A stretch of 64,000 bases of DNA, from positions 1-64,000 of the forward strand of contig NZ_FCNW02000020.1 of NCBI RefSeq assembly GCF_001544475.1. The letters run 5' to 3'. Position 1 is the stretch's first letter, and each line of letters opens with the position of its first letter. Positions 26,236-35,278 of the stretch are shown in pieces. This DNA comes from Caballeronia humi (GTDB lineage: Bacteria > Pseudomonadota > Gammaproteobacteria > Burkholderiales > Burkholderiaceae). A model generated the notes under the pieces. That model searched no databases. It had not been told where the DNA came from and saw only the letters and a program-made list of their open reading frames with translations. The position numbers and the translations under genes were made by a program.

Positions 26236-27186
26236 TTACTTGCCGGCCGTAAATTTGTCCACGTTCGACGAATTCACGATGTCCACACCGGTATCCGTGA
26301 CCGGCGGCACCTTCTCGCCCTTCAGTATCTTGTTCAACTGATCGACGGATTCCGAACCCATCTTCGTCGGCCGCTGACCGATGAGCGTTGTCGCATAGCC
26401 GTCTTTCAGGAGCTTGATCTGCGTCGGCAACGTATCGAACGAGACGATGACGAACTTGCCGCCCTTGAGGTCCGCCGCCTTGTTCTTCAGCGCGCGCATG
26501 TAGGCCTCCGGCGCGAACATCGGCCAGCCGCCCGCGAAGAAAATGCCGTCGATATTGGGGTTCTTGGCGAGGATGTCCTGGATCAGCTGAATGGCGGTAC
26601 TCGAATCGTCATTGCAAGGGAAGGGCGATCCGGACACTTCCTTGAAGTTGGGGCCGAGCTTCGACTTGAAGCCCTTGATGCGATCGTTGAGGTTGGCGGC
26701 CGACAAACCGCCCGTGATCACCGCATAGTTCCCGCCCTTCGGCAGCGCCTTGGCGAATGCCTCGCCGCCGGACTCGCCCCCCGCTTCGTTGTTGGTGCCG
26801 ATGAAGGCGACACGCTTCGTCTTCGGCGCGTCGGAGTCGAAGGTCACGACCGGGATGTTCTTCGCCATCGCGGCGCTGATGACGCCGCTGATCGAATCCG
26901 GATTGTTCGGCGCGATCGCAATACCCGCGACCTTCTTGGTAATCAGGTCGCGCACGATGCGTCCCTGTTCGGCGTCGTCGAGCTGGGCCGGGCCGGTGAA
27001 GAGACACTCGGCGCCGATTTTGGCGGCCTCTTCCTTGCAGCCTTTTTCCGCGTCGGCGTAGAACGGCACACCGAGCGCTTTCGGGACGACGGCGAATACT
27101 TTCTTGTCGGCGGCCTGTGCGTGGGGAGCCACCGCAAGTCCGAACAGAACGGCGGCGGTCACGGCGCCGAGCACAATGCGTGTCAT
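26236..27186 (-). CDS. Sugar ABC transporter periplasmic binding protein
   Basis: 316 residues from ATG 27186, with GGAG upstream; the open frame beyond is not coding. The signal peptide ends near HAQAAD. The fold is of the ribose-binding type: FAVVPKALGVPFYADAEKG, then GIAIAPNNPDSI and VVTFDSDAP. It captures a sugar or polyol; which one is not clear. It lies between the permease and the ATPase genes. Confidence 0.88.
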   Translation of the reverse strand: MTRIVLGAVTAAVLFGLAVAPHAQAADKKVFAVVPKALGVPFYADAEKGCKEEAAKIGAECLFTGPAQLDDAEQGRIVRDLITKKVAGIAIAPNNPDSISGVISAAMAKNIPVVTFDSDAPKTKRVAFIGTNNEAGGESGGEAFAKALPKGGNYAVITGGLSAANLNDRIKGFKSKLGPNFKEVSGSPFPCNDDSSTAIQLIQDILAKNPNIDGIFFAGGWPMFAPEAYMRALKNKAADLKGGKFVIVSFDTLPTQIKLLKDGYATTLIGQRPTKMGSESVDQLNKILKGEKVPPVTDTGVDIVNSSNVDKFTAGK

Positions 27187-27220
27187 TGTTTTCTCCAGAG
27201 GGTCGTTATGGGCAAAACAC

Positions 27221-28222
27221 TCAGCGACGTCGCCAGACGCCCTTTCTGAGCTGGTCGATGAACACGGCAAGGACGATCACGGAACCGACGAAGACCCCTT
27301 GCCAATAGGCATCGGTGCCGAGCAGGACAAGCCCGTTGCGAAGCACCTCGAGGATCACCGTGCCGATGAAGACGCCGATCACGGTGCCCTCGCCGCCACT
27401 GAGCGCGGTGCCGCCGATGACGGCAGCCGCGATGACGCTCAGTTCCTTGCCCAGCCCCTGGTTCGAAATCGCGGACGAGAGGTAGCTGACCTCGATGATG
27501 CCCGCGAGCCCGGCAAGCACCGAAGACATGACATAGACGCTCATCTTCAGCCGGTCGACGTTGAGGCCGGTCAGCATCGCGGCGCGCTCGTTGCCGCCGA
27601 CCGCGTAGAGCTGGCGGCCGAAGACGCTGCGCTTCAGCACGATCGCGGCGATGATCGACAGCGCCACGAAGATCAGGAAGGGAACCGGCAGTCCCAGGAA
27701 ATCGCCGCCGCCGAGCGCGAAAAAGGCGTCGCCGTCGGGGCGGAACCCGTCGATTGCCTTGCCACGCGTGATGATGAGCGCGAGCGCGCGCGCAATGCTC
27801 ATGGTCGCGAGCGTCGGCACGAAGGGCAGCATGCGCAGCTTGGTCACGCAGAAACCGTTGAACAGGCCGACGGATGCCGCGATCAGTAGCGTGAGCGCGC
27901 AGGCCGGCACGACGCCCATGCCCGCGTGCATCATCGCGGCCGACGCGACGGCGGCAAGTCCCCACACGCTGCCCACCGACAGGTCGATGCCGCCGGTGAT
28001 CATCACCGCGGCCTGGCCGAGCACCACGATCCCGATGAACGCGAGGTTGCGCGCGTCGTTGAGCAGGTTGTCGACGCTCGCGAAGTCGGGCGCAAAGATC
28101 GACAGCGCTATGACCATGATCAGCAGCGCACCGATGATGCCCGTCTCCCGTGACCGCAGGAGATTCCCGGCGAATCCGGGCCGGGGTTTCGCGCCCGTAG
28201 TTGCCGCAGTGGACTTGCTCAT
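27221..28222 (-). CDS. Sugar ABC transporter permease (RbsC-type)
   Basis: 333 residues with about ten hydrophobic spans and the family sequences GGIDLSVGSVWGLAA, NEAAMLTG-like NERAAMLTG and GGTALSGGEGTVIG. First gene of the operon, transcribed away from the LacI regulator. Its upstream region holds two adjacent LacI-type palindromes about 240 bp from the start. Confidence 0.9.
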   Translation of the reverse strand: MSKSTAATTGAKPRPGFAGNLLRSRETGIIGALLIMVIALSIFAPDFASVDNLLNDARNLAFIGIVVLGQAAVMITGGIDLSVGSVWGLAAVASAAMMHAGMGVVPACALTLLIAASVGLFNGFCVTKLRMLPFVPTLATMSIARALALIITRGKAIDGFRPDGDAFFALGGGDFLGLPVPFLIFVALSIIAAIVLKRSVFGRQLYAVGGNERAAMLTGLNVDRLKMSVYVMSSVLAGLAGIIEVSYLSSAISNQGLGKELSVIAAAVIGGTALSGGEGTVIGVFIGTVILEVLRNGLVLLGTDAYWQGVFVGSVIVLAVFIDQLRKGVWRRR

Positions 28223-28456
28223 GTTCGTACGCCTCGTGTGCTGGTATTGCCGGGCGTTGCCGGGGAGATGCTCCGGGCAACGCGTTGCCTGCGGTCCTGT
28301 CGAGCCTGAATTTCCCCTTCCTAACTAGCTTTTTTCGCGTTGGCCTGAGCAGCGCGCTGCGGCTGCACGATGACCCTGAGCAAACTGCAGCGCCACAGTC
28401 ACGGATGCGCGATGCGCGAGACTTTCCTCTCTCTTCGCGAGTGAAGCTTAGGCACA

Positions 28457-28482
28457 GGCAAGCGCTTGCGCAAGCGCTTGCC
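28457..28482. promoter_or_regulatory. Two abutting LacI-type operator palindromes
   Basis: CAAGCGCTTG occurs at 28459-28468 and again at 28471-28480. Each is a perfect 10-bp palindrome with the central CG typical of LacI-family operators, and the 26-bp block as a whole is also a perfect palindrome. It lies between the divergent sugar transporter operon and the LacI-family gene, so both could be controlled from it. Confidence 0.8.
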
Positions 28483-28611
28483 TTGGGTCGTTTACCCTCA
28501 TATGCTGAAAGCAGCGAGATTGCCCCCACGCATGACGTCATTCAAAACTGCTTACCAAAGGATTACGAATGTATTTCAACTACACGTACTCCGGACCGTG
28601 CCGGGGTCGCA

Positions 28612-29622
28612 GTGGCAACCATTGCTGATGTCGCGCGGCTTGCCGGGGTCGCGACGTCCACCGTTTCCCATGTTCTCAATCGCACACGGTTCGTCAGCGT
28701 CGACACGACCCGGGCGGTCAACGAGGCCGTTCGCGCGCTCGGTTACACGCCCAACACGGTGGCGCGAGCCTTGGCACGATCGACCACGAGCACGATCGGC
28801 CTCGCTATTTCGTCCACGAGAAACCGGTACTTTGCCGACGTCATCAACGCCATCGAGGAGGAATGCGCGAAGCTCGGCATGATGGTTCTTCTCGCGAACA
28901 CGCAGGACGATCCCAACCGGGAACTCGAGATCGTGGCCGCGCTTCACAAGCGGCGAGTCGATGGGATCATCATCGCGCCGTCGTGCGGGTGCAATAACAG
29001 CGCGTTGATGTACCTGTGCGAACATCGCATCCCCTCGGTCATGGTCGACCGGCTCCCCGATGTCGACCTCGATGGCGTCGGCGTCGAGAACCGGCAGTCC
29101 CTCGCCACGCTGGTCACGCACATGATCCATCATGGACACGAGCGGATCGGCTTCCTCGCCGGCCAAGCCAACTTCACGACCGCGCTGGAGCGTGCGGAAG
29201 GTTTCCGCGACGGTTTGCGCAGCCACGGACTTGCGGTCCATGAAGAACGCATCTCCATTGGCCATACCGACCTTGCCACGGCCACCGATGCCGCCGCGCA
29301 TCTGCTCACATCGGCCAACCCCGTCACCGCTTTGATCGGCGGCAATAACCTTACGACAATCGGCATCATGCTCGCAGCACGTCGATGCGGAATGCGCGTG
29401 TCGGCGGATGTCGCCGTAGCGGGCTTCGATGATTTCGATTGGGCCAACGCGTTCGAGCCGCGCCTGACTGCCATGGTTCAGCCGTGCCACGAAATAGGCT
29501 CGACGGCGGCAACCTTGCTAAAAAAGAGAATGGACTTCACGACCGCAAAAACCGCGATCATCCGGCTGGAGCCCGCCTTCACGATACGCAACTCCTGCGG
29601 TTGCCAGGCGGCTCCGCAGTGA
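28612..29622 (+). CDS. LacI-family transcriptional regulator of the sugar operon
   Basis: 336 residues from GTG 28612, which has GGGG upstream and places the helix-turn-helix (ATIADVARLAGVATSTVSH) at the very N-terminus as expected. The frame is open for another 410 bases upstream, but that covers the operators and encodes no LacI-like sequence. The C-terminal part is a periplasmic-binding-protein-like sugar sensor. It is divergent from the ABC transporter and almost certainly represses it through the palindromes at 28457-28482 until a sugar binds. The C-terminal SCGC is unusual. Confidence 0.85.
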   Translation: MATIADVARLAGVATSTVSHVLNRTRFVSVDTTRAVNEAVRALGYTPNTVARALARSTTSTIGLAISSTRNRYFADVINAIEEECAKLGMMVLLANTQDDPNRELEIVAALHKRRVDGIIIAPSCGCNNSALMYLCEHRIPSVMVDRLPDVDLDGVGVENRQSLATLVTHMIHHGHERIGFLAGQANFTTALERAEGFRDGLRSHGLAVHEERISIGHTDLATATDAAAHLLTSANPVTALIGGNNLTTIGIMLAARRCGMRVSADVAVAGFDDFDWANAFEPRLTAMVQPCHEIGSTAATLLKKRMDFTTAKTAIIRLEPAFTIRNSCGCQAAPQ

Positions 29623-29630
29623 AATCAGCG

Positions 29631-29653
29631 GCTTGCCGCGCGAGCAGGCAAGC
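29631..29653. terminator. Hairpin after the LacI gene, between convergent genes
   Basis: GCTTGCC (29631-29637) pairs perfectly with GGCAAGC (29647-29653) over a nine-base loop, and a short T-rich stretch follows. Its arms repeat the outer seven bases of the operator at 28457, so an auxiliary operator is an alternative reading. Confidence 0.5.
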
Positions 29654-29718
29654 GTTTCTGTCTCGAGTCATTTTACGAACGGCTTGCGTCGCTGCTGGCA
29701 TTTGAATGGGTATTGCCG

Positions 29719-30333
29719 TCAGTCGAAATCGATGCCCCCAATCCGGCGAAGCTCGTCGAGTCGGCGGATTTGTTCGGCCAATATGCGGGCTACGGAAAGT
29801 GGAGGCAACGCGTTGATGTTGAAAAATTCGGCACCGTCGGTCTCTACGCCAACGACATCGCCTGGCGTCACGATATCGCCCAGGAAAACGAGCTTCCATA
29901 TATGAAAGACAGATGGTGGATGTTGATGCCTGGTCATGTCCCACACCGCAAGCAGTCGGCTTATCCGGACCGTATATCCGCTTTCTTCACGCACTTCCCT
30001 CACTGCGTTCTCAGCCGGTGATGCGCCGATATCCGCCCATCCTCCCGGTAACGACCAAAGGCCCTCGCTGGCCTCGCGCACGAGCAGAATCTCTCCTGCG
30101 GCGTTGAAAACCGCGCATCGGACGTCGAGTTTCGGATTCGCATAACCGGCTTCGTGAACGAAGAGTTCAGCGACCTTCCCGGCATCCATTTCGGCGAGCT
30201 CTGCGAGCTGGTCATGAGCAATGGCAGCAATCTCCTTGTAGCGCTCCTCGTCAAACGCCCCACCTGCGTAATGCAGGCCAGTTTGAGCCAACGCCAGCAA
30301 GCGGCGGGCTTGCTCAAGTCGACGGGATGACAA
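29719..30333 (-). CDS. NUDIX hydrolase with an N-terminal helper domain
   Basis: 204 residues. An N-terminal helical part (about 1-65) of the kind found in ADP-ribose and nucleoside-diphosphate-sugar NUDIX enzymes is followed by the NUDIX fold. The box reads GGWADIGASPAENAVREVRE then ESGY. The REVREESG core with its metal-binding glutamates is present, but the first box glutamate is alanine. Likely start TTG 30333, preceded by AAGGGG. It converges on the LacI gene. Substrate unknown. Confidence 0.82.
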   Translation of the reverse strand: MSSRRLEQARRLLALAQTGLHYAGGAFDEERYKEIAAIAHDQLAELAEMDAGKVAELFVHEAGYANPKLDVRCAVFNAAGEILLVREASEGLWSLPGGWADIGASPAENAVREVREESGYTVRISRLLAVWDMTRHQHPPSVFHIWKLVFLGDIVTPGDVVGVETDGAEFFNINALPPLSVARILAEQIRRLDELRRIGGIDFD

Positions 30334-30431
30334 TTGAACCCCTTCCTCTGAAGACGGATTGATTCGAAGACGCGCCCTTTACGCCAACCGAAAAAACGGC
30401 GCGTTAACCTGACAGCGGTGGTTCATGATAC

Positions 30432-31082
30432 CTAGGTCACCCCCGTAACGCGTTCTCGTAGGAAGTAAAGGGCAATCCGAGCCGCTATCGAAAGTATGGT
30501 CAGCACGATTGTCACCGCCAGCATCATTCTCTCCGTTCGAGACGCGCGGTTCGTGCGTTGCACAAGCAGTTCTGCCTCAGCCTGGCGCATTTGTGCGATC
30601 AACGTTCTTATCTTGTCCATACTTTCCCGGCCATCGTTACGCAAGATGTTGTCTCGCGCCCAGTCCGATCCGTTTTCTTCCTTGATTCGCAAGGTCTCAG
30701 CGAGTTCTTCGAGCTTGTCGTTCAACACTTGTTCGAGTTCGTCAACCCGAACGAGTTGAACATGACTGTCGGTTACCAGATTACGGATCTGATCAGGTAG
30801 TACGTGTACTTGCTTTACAGCTCGGGAATACGGTTCGAGGTACGTCTTGTCGCCCGTGAGAATGTAGCCGCGCTGCCCGGTTTCGGCATCTGTCATGAGC
30901 TGTAGTGTCATCTCCAGGGCCGACATGACCTGGTAGGTGTGCTCGATCCAGTCGCGCTGCGCAAGCAAGATTCGATGGTAGCCATACGAGGTGGCCGCGG
31001 CGACTACTGTCAACGCAACAAGAGGCAAAACACGCCAGTCAAATGACTTGCAGTAGTGTTGCCAGCCACGCCACGGATTCAT
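30432..31082 (-). CDS. Stand-alone CHASE3-domain membrane protein
   Basis: 216 residues with an N-terminal span (about 18-36), a CHASE3-type helical periplasmic domain marked by LMTDAETGQRGYILTGDKTY, and a C-terminal span (about 187-208). CHASE3 domains usually feed signals into kinases or cyclases, but no output domain follows here. It starts nine bases after the YdcZ-like gene and may be co-transcribed with it. Partner unknown. Confidence 0.8.
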   Translation of the reverse strand: MNPWRGWQHYCKSFDWRVLPLVALTVVAAATSYGYHRILLAQRDWIEHTYQVMSALEMTLQLMTDAETGQRGYILTGDKTYLEPYSRAVKQVHVLPDQIRNLVTDSHVQLVRVDELEQVLNDKLEELAETLRIKEENGSDWARDNILRNDGRESMDKIRTLIAQMRQAEAELLVQRTNRASRTERMMLAVTIVLTILSIAARIALYFLRERVTGVT

Positions 31083-31091
31083 CGCAAGTGC

Positions 31092-31538
31092 TCAGAAACG
31101 CATAACGAGCGCGACGCCTGCCACCATCAACAAGGTGCCGAGCAAGCGCAGCCAGGTGATGGGGTGCTCCGCCACGCCAATCAAACCGAAGTGGTCGATC
31201 GCGACCGACGCGACGAGGTTCGCGCAGATGGTCAGTCCGTTGAGCGTGCCGACGCCGACTTTCTGCACAAGTGTCAGACCAGCAAAGACGGCCACCGCGC
31301 CGACAATGCCTCCGAGTGGCGCCCACCACTTCATGCTGCGCAAGTCGTCGAGCGTGGGCAGCGGGGTCGGCTGAACGCAGAACAACGCGATGGCGAGGAA
31401 CGTCACCAGGAGAAACGAAACGCTCGACGCAAGCCACGGATTGAGGAGCGAACCTTTGAGCTGACCGTTGATGGGTGCGCCCGCGGCTTGCAGGATGCCG
31501 CCGACGATGATGAACGGATATATCCACGCGCTGCTCAT
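31092..31538 (-). CDS. YdcZ/DUF606-type small DMT transporter
   Basis: 148 residues, five hydrophobic spans, with the family features AAGAPINGQLKG near the start and GVGTLNGLTICANLVASV in the middle. These half-size DMT proteins are thought to work as dimers in export. GGAGGAG precedes the ATG. It follows the ArsB/NhaD-like permease gene by 23 bp on the same strand. Confidence 0.8.
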   Translation of the reverse strand: MSSAWIYPFIIVGGILQAAGAPINGQLKGSLLNPWLASSVSFLLVTFLAIALFCVQPTPLPTLDDLRSMKWWAPLGGIVGAVAVFAGLTLVQKVGVGTLNGLTICANLVASVAIDHFGLIGVAEHPITWLRLLGTLLMVAGVALVMRF

Positions 31539-31561
31539 TTTTCTCCTCCGTTTGCTCTTGT

Positions 31562-32815
31562 CTAATTTCCGATGAGAAGCCGCGCACCCAGCGCCAGCAT
31601 GAGCGCGGGCAGCATGACAACCACGCCGACCTTGAAGAACTGCATGAAGCTCACCTCCTCGCCTTCACGTCGAATGGACGAGAGCCAGAGAATCGTCGCG
31701 AGCGAGCCTGTAATCGACAGGTTCGGTCCAAGGTCCACGCCGATCAGCAACGCGTCGATCACGCGCTCTGGACTGTGCGCCTGCAACGCGGTTGCGCTCG
31801 CGATGAGCCCCGCCGGGAGGTTGTTGATCGCATTACTGCTCAAAGCGATGACGACCCCTGACACCGCGGCGGTGATTGATTGATTCTGCTGCGCCGCCAA
31901 GGCGAGCAGATGCGAAAGGGCCGTGATGACACCCGTGTGCGCAAGCATCTCCACGAGCACGAAGAGGCCCGCGACGAGCGGCAGCACGCTCCACGAGATT
32001 TCGCTGACGAGTTCGACCGGAGATTGACGCTCCTTCACCAGCACGACCAGCGCCGTGAGGATGCCAAGGATGGCAGTCGGCAAGCCGAGTTGCATGTCGA
32101 AGGCGGAGACGGTGAGCAACGCGATCGCCGTCACGCCGATGCCCGCGAGTGTCACCTTGCCGTTCGTGCTGAGTTTGTCGACGGGCAGATCGCTGGCGCA
32201 CACGCCATCGAGTTCGCTACGTTGAGTCCAGCGCAGCATAAAAAACGTCGCGACGATCGACAGCACCGAGGGCAAGGCGAACCGCGCTACCCACAGAGCC
32301 AGCGCAGGCGTGTGATTCGCGTAGAGCACGAGATTGGCGGGATTCGATATCGGCAACACGAAGCTCGCCGCGTTGGCGATGAACGCGCACACGTACAAGA
32401 GCGGCAGCGGCTTGGTATCCGCCTTCTTCGCGGCGGCGAACACGGCGGGTGTGAGCACGACGGCGGCGGCATCGTTCGAGAGGAAAGTCGTCACCACGAC
32501 ACCGACCAGATACACCAGCAGAAAGAGCTTGCGCGGCGAACCCTTCGCATAATTCACGGCGAGCACCGCGATCCAGTCGAACAGGCCTTCGCGACGGCCG
32601 AGTTCGGAGAGCAGCATCATGCCGATGAGGAACAGGTACACGTCCGCGCCCTTTCCGACCGCCTGCCACGCGAGATTCACAGGCACGAGTCCGAGGGCGA
32701 CGAGCAGCAGGGCGCCCGATACGGCCCAGATCGCCTCGGGCCATCTGAACGGCCGCAGAATGACGCCCGCCGTAGCGGCGAGTCCGATGCTCCAGGAGAG
32801 AAAAATAGGATTCAT
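31562..32815 (-). CDS. ArsB/NhaD-superfamily (ion transporter) permease
   Basis: 417 residues with about eleven spans. FLSNDAAAVVLTPAVFAAA and SFVLPISNPANLVLYA are the paired helix-hairpin motifs of the ArsB/NhaD ion-transporter superfamily, and ALSSNAINNLPAGL is the matching motif in the second half. Arsenite export is possible, but no arsR or arsC is visible nearby, so the substrate could be another anion or a proton-exchanged ion. The ATG at 32815 overlaps the end of the MFS gene by four bases, showing tight coupling. Confidence 0.8.
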   Translation of the reverse strand: MNPIFLSWSIGLAATAGVILRPFRWPEAIWAVSGALLLVALGLVPVNLAWQAVGKGADVYLFLIGMMLLSELGRREGLFDWIAVLAVNYAKGSPRKLFLLVYLVGVVVTTFLSNDAAAVVLTPAVFAAAKKADTKPLPLLYVCAFIANAASFVLPISNPANLVLYANHTPALALWVARFALPSVLSIVATFFMLRWTQRSELDGVCASDLPVDKLSTNGKVTLAGIGVTAIALLTVSAFDMQLGLPTAILGILTALVVLVKERQSPVELVSEISWSVLPLVAGLFVLVEMLAHTGVITALSHLLALAAQQNQSITAAVSGVVIALSSNAINNLPAGLIASATALQAHSPERVIDALLIGVDLGPNLSITGSLATILWLSSIRREGEEVSFMQFFKVGVVVMLPALMLALGARLLIGN

Positions 32816-34053
32816 GTGGCGAGAGACGGATCGTTGGTAACGTCGCGATGAATGCCGCACGCTTTCTTGAGCGCCGCGCCGAAGAAAATCCAGAGCGCGA
32901 GCGAACCGGTAGACACGGCTCCCAGCACGAGGAACGCGGTGGCATAACCGAAGTGCTGCGCGAGCACGCCACCCAGCGCGGGACTGAGCGCTGCGCCGAC
33001 GCCCTGCACCGTCATCACCACGCCCTGCCCGACATTGACCCGCCCGGTACCCTGCAGCAGCCGCACGACGAGCGCCGGGACCGCGACGCTCTGTAGCCCC
33101 GCGCCTATGCCATCGAGCGCCTGCACGGGCCACACGCCCCACTCGCCGATAAACATCGCCGCGACCAGACCGCGTAGCGGCAGCGCAAGAAACGTAATCA
33201 AGATGACGCCCCAATAACCCATGCGCTGGATGAGCCGATTCGCGAAGAATGCTGCCGCGACCATCACGAGTTGCGCAACCACGATGGTCTGCGCGGTGAA
33301 GGCACTCGGATCGCCCTTATGTGCGGCGACCACGGCGAGGCCGTAGAGCGGAAGCATCGCCGCATTGCCAAGATGGAACATCGCTAGCGCGGCGGCAAGC
33401 AGGAGGAGTGGCCTGCAGGTCAGCAGTACACGAAACCCGCTCGCGTGCTCGCGCTCTGAAGACGACGATGACGAAGAAGCGCCGAGTCCGCGCGCGCTTT
33501 CGTGATCGATTGAATTGCGCGGTATCAGCAGCGTGAAGATCACGGTCATCACGCCGAACACGCCCGCGAGCGCGAACACCGCGCCGAATCCGTAGCGCCA
33601 CCCGAGCCACCCCGAGAGTCCCGCACCCACGACATTGCCCGCGTGGTTCGCCACCTGATTCCGCCCGAATTGCCGGTCGAACCCGCGTTCGCGCACGATG
33701 CCGAGTGTCACGCCCGCCAGCGCCGGACCGAGCGCCGCGCCCGTCACCGCAGTGAAGACCTGCGATGCGGCAACCATCCAGTAGCTATGCGACACCCACA
33801 GCACGAGCGAGGCGAGCGTCGTCAGCACGCCGGCTGCCACGATCAGGCCGCGCTTGTGATGCGTCGCATCCACGAGCGCGCCTGCTGGCGAGGTCGCGAG
33901 CATGCCCGCGATGCCGCCGAGCGTCATCACTGTTCCGATCGCCTGCGGATGCCAGCCCTGTGCCTGCAGAAAGACGCCCAGAAATGGGCCGATGCCGGCC
34001 TGCACATCGGCCATGAAGAAGTTCAGTCCTTCGAGCGCGTAAAGGGGGTTCAT
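32812..34053 (-). CDS. Major facilitator superfamily transporter
   Basis: 413 residues, twelve hydrophobic spans with a central loop containing a run of serines (about 198-205). The loop after the second span reads GALVDATHHKRG, the usual MFS signature position. It lies between a metallophosphoesterase (7-bp gap) and the ArsB/NhaD-like permease (4-bp overlap), so it belongs to the same transcript. Probably an exporter; substrate unknown. Confidence 0.82.
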   Translation of the reverse strand: MNPLYALEGLNFFMADVQAGIGPFLGVFLQAQGWHPQAIGTVMTLGGIAGMLATSPAGALVDATHHKRGLIVAAGVLTTLASLVLWVSHSYWMVAASQVFTAVTGAALGPALAGVTLGIVRERGFDRQFGRNQVANHAGNVVGAGLSGWLGWRYGFGAVFALAGVFGVMTVIFTLLIPRNSIDHESARGLGASSSSSSSEREHASGFRVLLTCRPLLLLAAALAMFHLGNAAMLPLYGLAVVAAHKGDPSAFTAQTIVVAQLVMVAAAFFANRLIQRMGYWGVILITFLALPLRGLVAAMFIGEWGVWPVQALDGIGAGLQSVAVPALVVRLLQGTGRVNVGQGVVMTVQGVGAALSPALGGVLAQHFGYATAFLVLGAVSTGSLALWIFFGAALKKACGIHRDVTNDPSLAT

Positions 34054-34060
34054 GGGTCGA

Positions 34061-35179
34061 TCACCAGTGTCGTCCGTTCTTGTTGGGCCCCAGTTGCGAG
34101 CCGAGGATGCCGTGCTCCGGCCATGCGTTCACCGCGTGAGCGTCCGAACCCAACGGACCAGTTCGCGGCGAACAACTGGTGACAGCGCTCAAGGCCGGCA
34201 GTTCGATCGAATCGTGGCCGGTCCGGCCGTCGGCGGTCGTTGCGGTCACGGTCAGACGCAGCCGGTCAGATGCCGCAATCGATGGCAACGGCGCCTGCCA
34301 GATTCCTTTGTCTTCAGCGTCGGGCGCGAGTGCGATCTGAATCCCGTCCAGATCGGCCGAGACGGAGACGATGTCGTCATCGGACACGAGCGCGCGTATC
34401 TGCGGTTTCGCTTGCGCGGCGTTCAGTGCGAAGCGTCTTCGATAGAGACGCCAGTCGCACGGCTGCGTAATCATGACGAAGGGAAGCTCAGCATCGAGGC
34501 GATGAAACTTCCAGCTCACCGCTCCGCCGTCCACCGCGACTACGGAGAACCCGGGCTGACCCTCGTCTTCTTCGATCTGTCCGGTCGAACGGGTGGCGGC
34601 ATAGATCACATAGCCGTCGTTGAGAAGTTCGTTGTAGTGCGTGTGTCCTGTATCGACGATGGCGACGTTGGCGTGCGCGAAAGCATGCGCCAGCGATTCG
34701 CCACCGGCGACATCGCCCGGATACGCGTGCATGAACACGACCGGCGGCGCACGATCCGACGCCGAGCGGTCGAGTTCATCGTCGAGCCATTTCCGGTCTG
34801 CCGCCGACAGCCGGAAATCCGGCCCGCCGCGCCCCGCGGTCACGACATCCAGGAAGATGCAACGATGTCCTTTCACGACGCGCGACATGGGCAGCGGCGC
34901 GGTCGCAAAAGCGTTGAACGCGTCCAGATGACCCGGCTCGAAGTCGTGGTCGCCGGGAATCGCATAGAGCGGCAGCTTCAGCTCGCGGGCGATGCCGAAA
35001 ATCCGCCCGAACTGCTCGGGCGTGCCGTTATTGGCGTTGTCGCCGGGCAGGAACCCAAAGTCGATCCGGTCCGACAGGCACTGGTTCACCCGTCCGACCA
35101 TCGCCTTGAAGTGGTTGAGGCTCTCGTAGTCGTCGTCGGACGAAGCATGAAGGTCCCCGAAATGCACCCAGCTCAGCAT
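34061..35179 (-). CDS. Calcineurin-like metallophosphoesterase
   Basis: 372 residues, no signal peptide. The metal-binding motifs of the family appear in order: FGDLHAS (7-13), PGDNANN (about 45-51), PGDHDF (about 75-80), FMHAYPGD and DTGHTHYN. The last 130 residues form a beta-rich extension ending without a known motif. It heads an operon that continues with MFS, ArsB/NhaD-like, YdcZ-like and CHASE3 genes. GGGAG precedes the ATG. The phosphoester substrate cannot be told from sequence. Confidence 0.83.
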   Translation of the reverse strand: MLSWVHFGDLHASSDDDYESLNHFKAMVGRVNQCLSDRIDFGFLPGDNANNGTPEQFGRIFGIARELKLPLYAIPGDHDFEPGHLDAFNAFATAPLPMSRVVKGHRCIFLDVVTAGRGGPDFRLSAADRKWLDDELDRSASDRAPPVVFMHAYPGDVAGGESLAHAFAHANVAIVDTGHTHYNELLNDGYVIYAATRSTGQIEEDEGQPGFSVVAVDGGAVSWKFHRLDAELPFVMITQPCDWRLYRRRFALNAAQAKPQIRALVSDDDIVSVSADLDGIQIALAPDAEDKGIWQAPLPSIAASDRLRLTVTATTADGRTGHDSIELPALSAVTSCSPRTGPLGSDAHAVNAWPEHGILGSQLGPNKNGRHW

Positions 35180-35278
35180 GTCTTTTTTCTCCCAGAGTGC
35201 GCCGCCGTGCTGCGTCAGGCGGCGACCGGTGCGTCCATGAGTTCGGCGAATCCGTTCACTTCGATGCAGTCGAGGCGC

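Noticed and set aside
32816-33214. An N-terminal extension of the ArsB/NhaD-like permease
   Set aside because: It overlaps the MFS gene completely and is arginine-rich; the protein opens normally at 32815.
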